64,000 bases of DNA from Marsupella aquatica. Its lineage: Eukaryota; Marchantiophyta. The stretch spans positions 26,412,001 to 26,476,000 of the forward strand of contig OZ316891.1 in assembly GCA_973895155.1 (NCBI GenBank), read 5' to 3'. Of this stretch, positions 46,250-56,635 are shown in pieces; position 1 is the first letter of the stretch; each line of letters starts with the position of its first letter. A program made the translations under genes and the position numbers. Under the pieces are notes generated by a model. That model searched no databases. It was not told the origin of the DNA and saw nothing but the letters and a program-made list of their open reading frames with translations.

Positions 46250-47138
46250 CGGTGGTGGAGGGCCACTCCTTTTAAGGAGGGCAGACGTGGAGGGAGGAGG
46301 CGTGAGTGGGCAGGGCGGGCTCAGATCTCCAAGTTTAGAATTAGGATCAGGACCAAGGGGCGGCCCTGACACTTAGCTTAGTGAGATTGCGGATCCACTG
46401 GTAAGAGCAACACTTGTGCTCCTGCCTCGATGTACATAGGTAGATTACAGTTAGGTAGATTAGGCTTACGCTACAAGGAATTAGGCGGATCCACTACCAG
46501 GATAAGTACCTGGGCAGCGGGGAGTTCAGGGCCTTCTTCCTTAGCAAGTTTTTAGTGCACCAGCAGGGCTGGAATCAAGTAGTTAAAGAAGCTCTCGGTT
46601 AGTTATACTGTGACCCTTGTGTATATTCATGTTTCCTCATACCTAAGAGATGAATAGAGTTGGCCTCACGGCTTAGTAGATCTTGTATATGAGAAGTACT
46701 GTTTGTATGGCAAGTGCATGGTATAACTCAGTCAGAAGGAGTCATTTTGCTATTTGTGTGTCGCATTAACCTGTTTGAAGATTGCCCACATCAACCAAGA
46801 AGGGAGTAAGCAAGGTAGTAAGAGTTGGATGTGTCGAGCTGAGAGAGGTCTTAGCGGCTTACCCAAGCCAGTTGGGGAACATACCTAAAGGAAAACCGAG
46901 AGAGGAGGACAAGGGAAGGCCTAGAATAGGCCGGCTACGTATCTCATGACCCGATGAAGGATCTGTCCAGTATATGTGAGTAAAATGTTAATAGTAATAG
47001 TAGTAGAAGGAAGTTAACAGCGTCCCATGCCGCTAAGCCGCAAAATCGGCCTCGCCAAGAGTGAAACCTGCGGGAATCGGCTTGTGCAGAGGGGTTTCTT
47101 GGGTTTAGGGAGCCATGGGATGCACCACACCTTTTGGT
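46250..47138. other. 3' non-coding region of element H
   Basis: No coding signal. It contains repeated TTAGGTAGATTA/TTAGGC words and an AATAGTAATAGTAGTAG run near 46990. It ends near 47138, where the gypsy protease begins on the minus strand. A CCACACCTTTTGGTGG inverted repeat lies at the edge (47125-47140). Confidence 0.45.
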
Positions 47139-47146
47139 GGAGGGCA

Positions 47147-47985
47147 TTACCGGATAGGTGTATTGGATACTGGTGAAGCAATGTAGTAGGCATGTGGCTT
47201 ATCTTGAGTGTGCGTTGCACAACACTCCAACGCTTTTGTCATGCGGACTTGTGCCTTCTCCAGTAATAACTGTGTATCTAGGGAATACTCTATCTTGGTA
47301 GCAATAGCGATAGTAGTATCATGAGCCACCAATGGAACTTGATCTGGTCTATAATCTCTAGAGTCAAAAATATAATCCATGGTGTCCCAGGTGTGTGACA
47401 CAGACGGGTACTCTACCTCATACATGGATGGACTCGGGACCAACTCCGCCATATTGGCCTCTTTGAACACTGTGTGTGACGGTGGGATTATTTGTCGGCC
47501 ATGCAATGTCAATGGGATAATTCCCATTTGGTGCCCGCCAATCTCCCAATCAGGCCTGTAATAGGCAATCTCCATCCAGTTGTCGATCATGATATCTGGC
47601 GGGAATAGTACTTCTTGGCCAAGCAGTAGATTATATAGTGTAGCCTTGGTCACAAGGCAGCACATGTGAATGGTCAACGCGGTGCTGGACTTGGGATTGA
47701 AACAAATTTGCATCGGCTTGGAGGTTTCCACCAATCTGTCTCCACTGCACCGCTGGCCAGTCTGATGTTCCACTTTGTTGGTCGTAAGGCATCGCTAGTG
47801 ATACCTAGAGATTCGGCAAAGTGCTGACTGATGATGGCAGGTTGTGCCCCAGTGTCAAGGATGACAATCCTGGGTGTGGCCCCTTGAATAGTAACGGCAG
47901 ATTGTCGATTATCAACCATTACTATTCCAACCTTTGACACTGCATGTTGGTTAGGCTCAACAAAAGGCAGATCCTGAGTGAGCAT
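47147..47985 (-). pseudogene. aspartic protease region (DNMT-gypsy)
   Basis: From 47985: VGIVMVDNRQSAVTIQG, then IVILDTGAQPAIISQHFAES, a retropepsin with a DTGA active site. After a small frameshift near 47750, the frame continues to 47147 with LYNLLLGQEVLFPPDIMIDN, the protease C-terminal motif, and a region of about 130 residues ending SPVSNTPIR. In this element type the DNMT comes next. In this window it resumes at 29990 on the far side of the H/C/D block. The domain is recognisable; its link to the DNMT is inferred from order and strand. Confidence 0.82.
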
Positions 47986-48726
47986 GTGGATATGCTAGGA
48001 CCGATCAGTTGTCACCAAAGAACGAGGTACAAGTAGTGTATCCACTAATGATGGTGGTGGAAGTTACGTGGCTGTGACTTCACTGGGAAACTAGACAGCT
48101 TCTGCCAATGCCGCTGGTGTGGTGACAGCAGTGTCAGTAGGTGAGACAATTAGGCCAGGCCCACCTTGTGCTGATAGTGTTCCTGCACCTTGGAGCAATG
48201 CTATGATCCTCTGTGGTGTAATTCCCATCGCTTCACAAGAAAATAGTGGGGTCTGCATCAACCGCTTGGTGAACTCTGCTTCTGAAAGTGCGAGCCTCTT
48301 GTTGAAAACTTGGCTAGCGTCCAGCCTAGATGCTGAGGCAATAGGTGGCACACTCACAGTGGGTATTCCTGACGGCGTGGGCAGCACTATAGTTGGTTGA
48401 CTCCCCTCATTGGTGTCCAGGGGCAACTACCGATGATTGTTAGAAATGATGTCGTGTTCTTCTTCCATGGACATCTGACGGAAACTGCGAGGCATAGAGC
48501 TTCTTGGCTATGCTTCTCTGGGGGTAGTGTAGTAGTGGCAGTCTGGTTGTCTCCTGCAGCCTTATCCCGTGCGGATCTAGTGACTACATACCCATTCAAG
48601 TCATAAGGTAACGAGGTGCTTGGGTTGCTACCTCCAGTTGATGGTGAAGGAGCCTTCTACAAAGCCTGTACCAACAATGCAGACATCTGATTGTCAAAAG
48701 CTTCAAATAGCTCTGCCGTGAGAGCG
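47986..48726 (-). pseudogene. gag-protease linker (DNMT-gypsy)
   Basis: Readable over several frames: ELFEAFDNQMSALLVQAL at the insertion edge, GGSNPSTSLPYDLNGYVVTR, and later SEAEFTKRLMQTPLFSCEAM. Frame breaks are near 48420 and 48000. At 48726 the frame runs on into the gag frame at 59255 once element F and its target duplication are removed. Confidence 0.7.
48722..48726. repeat. target duplication of element F, left (GAGCG)
   Basis: GAGCG here and AAGCG at 59255-59259. Four of five bases match. The interrupted gag frame is restored when one copy is removed. Confidence 0.75.
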
Positions 48727-48727
48727 T

Positions 48728-48748
48728 GTGACACGGGTAACGTGTCAC
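48728..48748. repeat. terminal hairpin, left end of F
   Basis: Arms GTGACACG and CGTGTCAC around a 5-base loop, one base inside the element end. Confidence 0.85.
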
Positions 48749-49133
48749 TTGACCGAACCCAGGTCGTAGATTAGGACTTATACGGTCATTAGGACCGTAG
48801 CCATAGCGTAGAATAGCACGTATAGCCGTCAAGTTGCCATTATGATTAGATTAGGAGTAGGTTAAGATAACCAAATAATTACGAGTTCAGGAAAGGGATT
48901 ATTACGCACGACCGAGGTACGGTGGCGGCAGCGGAGTAAAAATCAGTTAGAAGAATCACGCTTGGACCGAGGCGCCGACTTCAGCTCGTTATCAATGACC
49001 AAACGGCCTGACCTTCTCACGCTCGGGCTCGTCCTGGCACCCCCATAAGAGAGGAGCCGATGGCACTACGGGCCATTTGCTCATGTTTACCTTTTTGGGA
49101 TTTGCGGATGCTGCCATCCGCTCGCCTTTTTGA
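48749..49133. other. leader of element F
   Basis: No gene. It contains GACCTTATACGG-type short repeats (TATACGGTCATTAGGACCGTA is a small inverted repeat near 48780). Confidence 0.45.
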
Positions 49134-49923
49134 TTGAATCCAGTCGACCTTTACGAGGAGATTATCGAGGGGGAAGAGCGGAATGTGGCGAGATTCAGTC
49201 AGGACGAGCGAGGCCTCCGCGAAAAAGGACCAGCCAGGTGGAAACGCGGACGCAACGAACCGGACTACGAGGTTAGTATGACCCTCACAGCCTTGGGATT
49301 TTGGACCTTGTTTGGCGAGGTAGGTGCTAAGTTCTCCGAGACTTACTGGTACTCTTGCCCCGAGAAAGCCGCTTACGAACGAAGGTATGCGAAGCTGGTA
49401 ACCAAGGTAGCACTGGTTAATTGCGAAAGGACAGCCATCACCAGGGATTCTAGCTACAACGAGCTGCGAGACTACATCACCAAACTATATCTCAGCGAGG
49501 AAGGGCTTAGAGGCGATTCTTGAGGTTCCAGCTAAGTTCTTTAAGCTGAAGGGCAACCAGCGGCTTACTCAAGCGGAGTTCAACAAGATTCCGGGGTACC
49601 TAGACCAGCAGATCGCAGCCGAAAAGCGCCAAGAAGACATCAGCAGACAACGGGAAGCGGCGCGTAATCTCACGTTCCTTGGGGAAAGCTCCAACGCCTT
49701 CAACTGGGATATGGCTACCCCAGTGCCTCAACCGATGACCACCGGAGTACCGCCGAACCAGTCCCAAGTCCGTCCAGTAATCAACACAGAGTGTTCTTTG
49801 GGTTCCGAGTGAGCTAGTCCGCAACTCGAACAGCGTCCTCGTAAGCGGTCAAGGACTACGACGGCCCCCGAATCAACACGGACCGACGCCGCGCCTGCAC
49901 CTGCCCTGGCAAACCCCCCGACC
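49134..49923 (+). pseudogene. element F protein, N-terminal part
   Basis: Starts MNPVDLYEEIIEGEERNVAR. Helical charged segments include LGFWTLFGEVGAKFSETYW. After a one-base frameshift near 49500 the frame continues with KGLEAILEVPAKFFKLKG, IAAEKRQEDISRQREAARN and a basic patch, RPRKRSRTTTAPEST, with a TGA at about 49809. The layout matches the N-terminus of the H protein (HFWGYLLERA, then helices, then KRMRSAAPRK). It is interrupted at 49923 by the copia insertion and resumes at 56636. Confidence 0.6.
49919..49923. repeat. target duplication of the copia element, left (CGACC)
   Basis: CGACC immediately before TGTTAAGG. An identical copy lies at 56631-56635. Confidence 0.98.
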
Positions 49924-50255
49924 TGTTAAGGATTGCTCTTAGTCTTGTGACTCATAGGTTACGGCACTTAGGCTAACCACAGTTAGGATCTTAGCTGAGG
50001 TTAGATTAGTCGTGTGTGACCTTGTATATACTAGGGCTAGTGTAAGCCGTTGGAGGGTGGTGCTTACTCATTGTAACAGAACAACAAGAGGAAGAGAGAG
50101 AGCATGTGTGTTCGTCTACTCTTGAAGTAAAGCTTGAGTGTTCGTGTGGACGTAGCCTTGGAGAAGAGGTGAACCACGTAGAGATTGTGTCGACTACGTG
50201 TGCATGGAATGAGTCATGGTTGTATGGTCGTTGCGAATGACGTCTTAGTTCAACA
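49924..50255 (+). repeat. copia 5' LTR
   Basis: TGTTAAGG ... TTCAACA. Differs from the 3' LTR by GTTGG/GCTGG, CATTGTAAC/CATTATAAC and CAAGAGG/CAGGAGG. A TATATA at 50025-50030 is a plausible TATA box. Confidence 0.98.
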
Positions 50256-50257
50256 AT

Positions 50258-50269
50258 TGGTATCAGAGC
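50258..50269 (+). promoter_or_regulatory. copia primer-binding site (initiator tRNA-Met)
   Basis: TGGTATCAGAGC, the classic plant initiator Met-tRNA complement, two bases after the LTR. Confidence 0.95.
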
Positions 50270-51981
50270 AAGCCTGGGAGGTGACGTTGAGGTGATCAAA
50301 ATTTTCGTGACGTGTTGGTGACAGTTTTTCCAGCGGTTAGAGTTGGTGGATTTCACGGAGATCTATCGCATGGAACTTGGAGGTGTTGGGCTCAACGGAT
50401 AGATCGGGGCAAGGGCTTTCCGACGGTGCAAAGAAATCTCTGAACGAAGTTTGTGGTGCGGAGGAATTGACATTTCCGTCGTTCTGGATTTTTTGTGATT
50501 CGTGTTCGACGGTTTTCTTCGACGGTTCTTTTTGGGGGGAACTGAGATTGTTTTCCCGACGATGTGAGCTTTGTGGTGCACGAGACGTCACAACCTTTAG
50601 CTCAAATCGTAGATCGGGCAAAGCTGATCATTTCGGTAGCTGGTTTGCTATCGAGGGTGTAGTGAGTGCGATGTACCAAGCAAAAGAGCCGTTCTGAGTT
50701 TCTGACTGGCTATGGAGTCTTCTTTTGACTGAAGCGGGGTTTCTAGTCGTTGCGTTCGACTCAAAGGAAGAAACGGGAAGTGCAACGGCTGAACGGAGAG
50801 ATCGCGGTGCAGTGGTCGTTTTGAGTCCAAGATTGACACTTGACGTGGAGTGAAGGAGTCATGACGGGAATTTTTTACTCTGCTAGAGTTGCAAACGGTG
50901 CCGGTGCAATTCGGTAACATTTCCCGTCGACAACTAGTCTTTATCTGGTGTAAAGTGATAACGGCAGTGTGAGTAACCCAACAATTTTTATTTTTTATTT
51001 TTTGTGCACATTTTGCCTTAGAATAGGGCCTTTTTGGTGGTGTGTATACACACCCTCCCGACCCTTGCACCCCTGTCAATACCCCGTTGGCGACCCCCTC
51101 CTCCTCCTCGCTAATACTCCCATCGCGGACGTCCCGGCCGTCCCAGACGTCACGGCCGGTGCGAACGTTGCGGCCGTCCTGGACGTCGCAGCCGGCGCGG
51201 ACGTCGCAGCCGGCACGGACGTCCCAGCCATCCCGGCCGTCCCAGACGTGACGGCCGGCGCGGACTTCGCGGCTGTCCCGGACGTCCTGGTCGTCGCAGC
51301 TCCATCCCTGCCCATTTTGACTCGGTTTTTGACTCCCCGACCCCCTGTGCACTGCCTGCGCCTTTTTTAAGACAATATTTTTGTGTTCTTAAACCCCCTT
51401 AGGCCCGGTTTTTTAATCCTTTCCAGGCTCCTCATTGGTTAAGCGGCATCTCGGGCCCGGTGACCCACCAAATTAATCGCTTAGACAGGGGGAACGGCCC
51501 CCTGTGAGACCTGTTTCACAGTCCAAGGAATATTCCAAAAAAACAGAGAGCTGTTTTTCGGCCTTTAGTCGAAGATTCCAAGGTCCGAACGGTAACTTTT
51601 TCGGATCTTTTTTGGCGAGAACGTAGCCACTGAAGCTAGCAACGTGGTGCACCACTCGATTTCCATTCTCGACGACGGGTGGTACTTGGATATTTTCTTA
51701 TTCCCCGAGGTGGTCAAAACGGGAGAGAATTTTTGAGTTTTACCCACCCCGACCGAAATATGAAAAAGTTTTTCGTCGGAACTCGGTTTCGATTTCGGAT
51801 TTCAGCGTTGGCTTGCTAGGTTGGTGGGCTAAGTGGCAGTGACAAGTTTCAAGGTTTCTGGAAAGTTGCGAAAAACGACATTTTTTCGTGATTTGGATTT
51901 GAGTCAACGCGAAGGAAGGAAGGAAAAAGCATATAGGGAGCAGCACAGCAATAGCACGTGGAGAACGTTGGGAGGACAACG
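50270..51981. other. unusually long copia leader
   Basis: 1.7 kb between primer site and gag ATG, much longer than the usual few hundred bases or less. No convincing gene: open frames on both strands overlap one another. It contains a GC-rich repeat (51115-51300) after a T-rich run (50985-51003), and may be a foreign insert or regulatory RNA. Confidence 0.6.
51115..51300. repeat. GC-rich minisatellite in the copia leader
   Basis: Repeats of GGACGTCGCAGCCGGCGC-like units (15-18 bases) with CCC/GCA variants, about ten copies. It is open in several frames, which explains long Arg/Asp/Gly or Ala/Val/Pro reading frames here. Confidence 0.85.
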
Positions 51982-52884
51982 ATGGCATCCAAGTTTGGAG
52001 GTGTCAAGTTTGAGGTGGAAAAATATGATGGGCGCACAGATTATTTGCTATGGGAGAAGCAGGTTAAGGGAATTCTTCGTGCTATGGGCCTAGATCATCT
52101 GCTATCGACTCGGGAGGAGTCTAGCAGTGAGGAGGAGATCCCGTTGAGGAAATGGAGGCAAGAGCAAGTGATTGCTGTGAATGCGGTTATGCTGTATCTG
52201 AAGCCGCATATCATTAAGAAGCTGGACGACTACGAGGATTGCGTATCCTTATTCAAGGCCCTCAGAGAGAAGTACTACCGAGAGGATGCCTCAGATCGGT
52301 TGTACAAGAAGTCTCTCTTGATGAGCTTGAGACTAAAAGAAGGAGGCAAGCTTCGAGATCACTTGGATGAATTCGACAGCCTAGCTGTAGATTTATCAAA
52401 TCTTGGCAAGGGAGTGGAAGATGAAGATAAGGCATTGCTTCTTCTCAGTTCCTTACCCCCATCATATCAAGGTTTGAAGCAGGTTCTCTTGTATAGAGAT
52501 CTCAAAACCATTTCATATGATGAGGTGGTAAGCTCTTTGTTGTCAGATGATGCACAGAAGAAACTGGGTCATGCCCAGACACCATCTTCATCTGGTAGTG
52601 CATTGAATGTGAACCGCGGGAGGACTCAACAGCGGATGACTGGTGAAAACAGGTCCTTTTCACAAACGTACCACTCACGGAATAGAGGCAAGGAGAAGGC
52701 TCGGTCTAAGTCTAGATCCAGGTCTAGAGAGAAATCTCTAGAAAGGAAACCAATTATATGCTGGAAATGTAACAAGCCTGGCCACATGAAACGAGACTGT
52801 CGAGTCAAGCAGACTCATCAACCATCAGCGAACGCAGCCACTGATGTTGATATGATTGACTTGCTTGATGATGAAATCTTGTGA
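51982..52884 (+). CDS. copia gag
   Basis: 300 codons from MASKFGGVKFEVEKYDGRTD (ATG at 51982; an upstream in-frame ATG at 51958 lacks family similarity). UBN2-type gag core: YLLWEKQVKGILRAMGLDHL, then LYKKSLLMSLRLKEGGKLRD and LLLLSSLPPSYQGLKQVLL. A basic Arg/Ser-rich stretch precedes one CCHC knuckle, CWKCNKPGHMKRDC. The frame ends at TGA (52882-52884). In copia elements gag and pol are usually one frame, so this stop is either a mutation or a read-through point. Confidence 0.93.
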   Translation: MASKFGGVKFEVEKYDGRTDYLLWEKQVKGILRAMGLDHLLSTREESSSEEEIPLRKWRQEQVIAVNAVMLYLKPHIIKKLDDYEDCVSLFKALREKYYREDASDRLYKKSLLMSLRLKEGGKLRDHLDEFDSLAVDLSNLGKGVEDEDKALLLLSSLPPSYQGLKQVLLYRDLKTISYDEVVSSLLSDDAQKKLGHAQTPSSSGSALNVNRGRTQQRMTGENRSFSQTYHSRNRGKEKARSKSRSRSREKSLERKPIICWKCNKPGHMKRDCRVKQTHQPSANAATDVDMIDLLDDEIL

Positions 52885-54810
52885 AGTCCAGATGTTGCCC
52901 TTTGCATTTCATCCAGTAACAACGGTGATGAATGGATTTTAGACTGTGCCTGTACCTATCATATTTGTTGTATGAAAGAGTTTTTTAGTTCTTACTCAGT
53001 ATCAACCGGTTGCGTGTTGATGGGGAATGATCATCCTTGTCAAATTATTGGAATTGGATTCGTGAAAATTCGGATGTTTGATGGAGCTGTGCGAACAGTG
53101 AGTAATGTCAGACACATACCTGACATGAAAAAGAACTTGATTTCTCTTGGAATGCTGGAAGCAAATGGATGTCGGTGGAGTTCTGCTGATGGTATTCTTC
53201 AAGTGTCAACCGGAGGCAAGGTTGTCATGAAGGGTAAGCGGCACAGGAATCTATACCTGTTGGAGGGCAACATGATTTGTGAAGAAGCCAATGTAACTAG
53301 ATCTCAATGCGAGATGACTCAGTTGTGGCACTGCAGATTGGGACACATGAGTGAAAAGGGTTTGGCGGTACTTCGCAGGCAAGGACTTCTTTCTAATTTG
53401 GAATCTACTAAGCTAGATTTTTGTGAACACTGTGTGCTTGGGAAGCAGCACAGGAGAACCTTTGGTGTTGGAACTCACAATACCAAAGCTATACTTGAGT
53501 ATGTACATAGTGATGTGTGGGGTCCAGCCCCAACTCCCTCACTTTCTGGAAAATTGTACTATGTCACGTTCATTGATGATTACTCACGGTATGTGTGGAT
53601 CACATTTCTACACGCCAAGTCTGAAGTTTTTGGCACTTTTAAGAAGTGGAAAGCCCAAATTGAGAATCAGACTGGCTCCAAGGTGAGATATCTGCGATCA
53701 GATAACGGCGGGGAGTATAGTTCAAGTGAATTTGAACTATATTGTGCAGAGCAAGGGATTACTCGTCATCTCATGACAGTTTATACTCCTCAACAGAATG
53801 GTGTTTGTGAGCGGCTAAACCGAACACTATTGGAGCGATCAAGGAGTATGTTGAGCCAATCAGGTTTACCGCATGAATTTTGGGCTGAAGCTATAAATAC
53901 CACAGCTTATTTGGTAAATCTTTCTCCTTCAATCAATTTCAAGACGCCATTTGAAATGAGGTATGGACGGCACGCAGACTATCAGGTTTTGAGAGTCTTT
54001 GGAAGTGATGCATATGCTCTCACACCTAAGCAGAATCGATCTAAACTAGATTCTACTTCCAAGAAGTGTCTTTTTCTTGGTTATCAACCAGGTGTGAAAG
54101 GTTACAGGCTATGGGATCCAGAAGCTTGTATGTTGCTTGTCAGTAGAGATGTATCCTTTAATGAATCCAGATCATCAAAGGAGGGGGAGAATGCTCAGGC
54201 TTCCCGTACTGACAAAGGTAAATCTCCTATCCTTGACCATGTTGTGGGGGAGATTGGTCATGAGAGTTTTCATGACATAAATGAAGGAGGTGCTCCGAGA
54301 ATGGAGCTGGTTCCGGTAATGGAACAAGAGGAGCAGGCTATTGATGGAATACCTCAAATTCAACCAACAGAACAAGATCAACCAGAATCATCAGCTAGAA
54401 AATCGAGACGTACTACTCGAGCTCCTACAAGGTATGGACAATGGACAGATTCATCAAGGTTAGATGATGTTGACATTGCACCTGATGATGATGACAGAGC
54501 ACTGATCTTGGAAGAAGGAGAACCTTCTTCTTATCATGAGGCGTGCATTTCAGACGAGAAAGATGAATGGAATGCAGCGATGCAGAGGGAGTTGCAATCT
54601 TTAAGTTACAATAGAACATGGGAGCTGGTGCAGCTGCCAAGTGATCAACAAGTGGTGGATAGCAAGTGGATTTACAAGCTGAAGGACAACTCTTCAGATG
54701 GAGGAGACAAGATATACAAGGCAAGGCTTGTTGCCAAGGGATTCACTCAAGAGAAGGGAGTGGATTACAATGAGGTCTTCTCTCTAGTTGCCAAGTATTC
54801 CACGATATGA
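52885..54810 (+). CDS. copia protease, integrase and RT N-terminus
   Basis: Continues in the same frame as gag. The protease site near 52930 reads WILDCACTYHI; the usual D[ST][GA] triad has Cys after Asp, which may impair it. Zinc-binding domain: LWHCRLGHMSEKGLAVL and CEHCVLGKQHR. Integrase core: YVHSDVWGP (Asp), YLRSDNGGEYSS (Asp), QQNGVCERLNRTLLERS (Glu). C-terminal region: KCLFLGYQPGVKGYRLWDP. RT starts WNAAMQRELQSLSYNRTWEL and KARLVAKGFTQEKGVDYNEVF. It ends at TGA (54808-54810). All other residues look intact. Confidence 0.93.
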   Translation, partial: SPDVALCISSSNNGDEWILDCACTYHICCMKEFFSSYSVSTGCVLMGNDHPCQIIGIGFVKIRMFDGAVRTVSNVRHIPDMKKNLISLGMLEANGCRWSSADGILQVSTGGKVVMKGKRHRNLYLLEGNMICEEANVTRSQCEMTQLWHCRLGHMSEKGLAVLRRQGLLSNLESTKLDFCEHCVLGKQHRRTFGVGTHNTKAILEYVHSDVWGPAPTPSLSGKLYYVTFIDDYSRYVWITFLHAKSEVFGTFKKWKAQIENQTGSKVRYLRSDNGGEYSSSEFELYCAEQGITRHLMTVYTPQQNGVCERLNRTLLERSRSMLSQSGLPHEFWAEAINTTAYLVNLSPSINFKTPFEMRYGRHADYQVLRVFGSDAYALTPKQNRSKLDSTSKKCLFLGYQPGVKGYRLWDPEACMLLVSRDVSFNESRSSKEGENAQASRTDKGKSPILDHVVGEIGHESFHDINEGGAPRMELVPVMEQEEQAIDGIPQIQPTEQDQPESSARKSRRTTRAPTRYGQWTDSSRLDDVDIAPDDDDRALILEEGEPSSYHEACISDEKDEWNAAMQRELQSLSYNRTWELVQLPSDQQVVDSKWIYKLKDNSSDGGDKIYKARLVAKGFTQEKGVDYNEVFSLVAKYSTI

Positions 54811-56106
54811 ATTTTGTGTCAACTTGTTGTGTTTTTTGATCTGGTGTTAGATCAAATGGATGTTGTTACTGCTTTTCTCTATGGCACCTTGGAGGAACAA
54901 ATTTTCATGAGGCAACCACTGGGCTTTGTGAAGAAGGGCCAAGAGAGTTTAGTTTGCAGGTTACTTAAGTCCTTGTATGGATTGAAGCAAGCTCCTCGGC
55001 AGTGGAACAAGCGGTTCGATGATTTCATGCTTGCACAAGGATTCACTAGGATGGTGTATGACCCTTGTGTGTATACGAAATCAGTCAAGAATGGTGTGTT
55101 TGGTTTGCTCATTCTGGTGCTCTATGTGGATGACATGTTGATTGTGGCTAAGGATCAAACTGAGGTTGACAAACTCAAATCAAAATTGAGTTCTGAATTC
55201 CGAATGAAGGATCTTGGGAAAGCCAAGAGGATCTTAGGTATGGAGATTATGAGGAACTTTGAAACTGGACAGTTGTGGTTGAATCAAGGCAAGTATGCTG
55301 AAAAGGTACTTGCAAGATTCAACATGGAAAATTGTAAGCCAGTAAGTATTCCTTTGGCTCCACATTTCAAGTTATCATCGGCTTTCTGCCCCACGGATCC
55401 AGTGGAGAGAGGTTTGATGACTAAGGTTCCATATGAGAAGGCAGTGGGCAGTCTAATGTATTTGATGACATGTACCAGGCCTGATCTAGCCCTAGCAATG
55501 GGCAAAGTGAGTAGATTCATGTCAAATCCAGGGAAGGTACATTGGGAGGCTGTGAAATGGATTCTCAGGTATCTTAAGGGCACAATAGACTATGGTCTAT
55601 TGTTTGATAGTAGATCAAACAAAACCAAATCTTTGGTTGGCTATGTAGATTCTGACTACGGAGGCTGTCTGGAAACAAGGAGGTCAACGACTGGGTATGT
55701 GTTTACTCTTGGAAGAGGATGCATAAGTTGGAGATCTACCTTGCAGAAGTGTGTATCTCAGTCTACTACAGAAGCAGAATATGTTGCAGCAGCAGAAGCA
55801 GCAAAGGAAGCAATTTGGTTGGATAAGCTGGTCACTGAGATGGGATTGGAGCATGGAAAAATGACTCTTCATTATGACAGCCAAAGTGCGCTTCACCTAG
55901 CTATTAACCAGGTTATGGATAGCAGGGTGAAACACATTGACATCAGGTACCATTTTATTAGGCAAGCAGTGTCTGATAAAATGTTTGAGCTAGTCAAGAT
56001 TGATGGAAAGCTCAACCCGGCTGATGCTTTTACCAAAGTGATTCCTTTGGAGAGTTACTCAAGACACCGTGCTACTTTGCAAGTTTTGCATTTGCAGCAC
56101 AAGTAG
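54811..56106 (+). CDS. copia reverse transcriptase and RNase H
   Basis: Same frame as upstream. RT: QMDVVTAFLYGTLEEQIFMR (first Asp), SLYGLKQAPRQWNKRFDDFM, and LILVLYVDDMLIVAKDQ (YVDD). Connection: VPYEKAVGSLMYLMTCTRPD. RNase H: LVGYVDSDYGGCLETRRSTT (Asp), STTEAEYVAAAEAAKEAIWL (Glu), TLHYDSQSALHLAINQV (Asp), and KHIDIRYHFIRQAVSDK. The stop at 56104 is the natural end. No other lesion, so only two TGA codons separate this element from a full gag-pol. Confidence 0.96.
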   Translation: MLCQLVVFFDLVLDQMDVVTAFLYGTLEEQIFMRQPLGFVKKGQESLVCRLLKSLYGLKQAPRQWNKRFDDFMLAQGFTRMVYDPCVYTKSVKNGVFGLLILVLYVDDMLIVAKDQTEVDKLKSKLSSEFRMKDLGKAKRILGMEIMRNFETGQLWLNQGKYAEKVLARFNMENCKPVSIPLAPHFKLSSAFCPTDPVERGLMTKVPYEKAVGSLMYLMTCTRPDLALAMGKVSRFMSNPGKVHWEAVKWILRYLKGTIDYGLLFDSRSNKTKSLVGYVDSDYGGCLETRRSTTGYVFTLGRGCISWRSTLQKCVSQSTTEAEYVAAAEAAKEAIWLDKLVTEMGLEHGKMTLHYDSQSALHLAINQVMDSRVKHIDIRYHFIRQAVSDKMFELVKIDGKLNPADAFTKVIPLESYSRHRATLQVLHLQHK

Positions 56107-56286
56107 AGTAACTTAACAATATGTAATTTCTGTATATGGGTTACTCAATCCTGTTATGGCTACGGCTACCCTTAGTTAACCTTAAATGGTTTTTAGGGGG
56201 ACACCTATGGTTTTAGGTGATTGTCTAGAATTTCCCGCTGAGTATCTCATATGGATAGCAGAAATTGCAGTCCCCAAGACTAGAGT

Positions 56287-56298
56287 CAAGGGGGAGTT
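56287..56298 (+). promoter_or_regulatory. copia polypurine tract
   Basis: CAAGGGGGAGTT directly before the 3' LTR: the plus-strand primer site. Confidence 0.9.
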
Positions 56299-56630
56299 TG
56301 TTAAGGATTGCTCTTAGTCTTGTGACTCATAGGTTACGGCACTTAGGCTAACCACAGTTAGGATCTTAGCTGAGGTTAGATTAGTCGTGTGTGACCTTGT
56401 ATATACTAGGGCTAGTGTAAGCCGCTGGAGGGTGGTGCTTACTCATTATAACAGAACAACAGGAGGAAGAGAGAGAGCATGTGTGTTCGTCTACTCTTGA
56501 AGTAAAGCTTGAGTGTTCGTGTGGACGTAGCCTTGGAGAAGAGGTGAACCACGTAGAGATTGTGTCGACTACGTGTGCATGGAATGAGTCATGGTTGTAT
56601 GGTCGTTGCGAATGACGTCTTAGTTCAACA
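56299..56630 (+). repeat. copia 3' LTR
   Basis: TGTTAAGG ... TTCAACA, 332 bp, partner of 49924-50255. Confidence 0.98.
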
Positions 56631-56635
56631 CGACC
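56631..56635. repeat. target duplication of the copia element, right (CGACC)
   Basis: Exact copy of 49919-49923. Confidence 0.98.

Larger units (their letters stand above)
49924..56630 (+). mobile_element. young, nearly intact Ty1/copia retrotransposon
   Basis: 6,707 bp with 332-bp LTRs that differ at three positions by eye (about 99% identical), perfect CGACC duplications, a tRNA-Met-type primer site, a polypurine tract, and gag, protease, integrase, RT and RNase H in copia order. Two in-frame TGA codons (52882 and 54808) are the only breaks in a 4.1 kb coding region. Both are one transition from CGA. It sits in the middle of element F's gene. Confidence 0.98.

Noticed and set aside
29999-47138. 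Block H/C/D as one clean insertion with GGAG duplication
   Set aside because: A 4-base match at loosely placed edges is weak. The collinearity argument is kept, but the duplication is not claimed.
50648-51370. Long open frames on both strands of the copia leader
   Set aside because: They come from a GC-rich minisatellite open in several frames. The Arg/Asp/Gly and Ala/Val/Pro strings are repeat artefacts.
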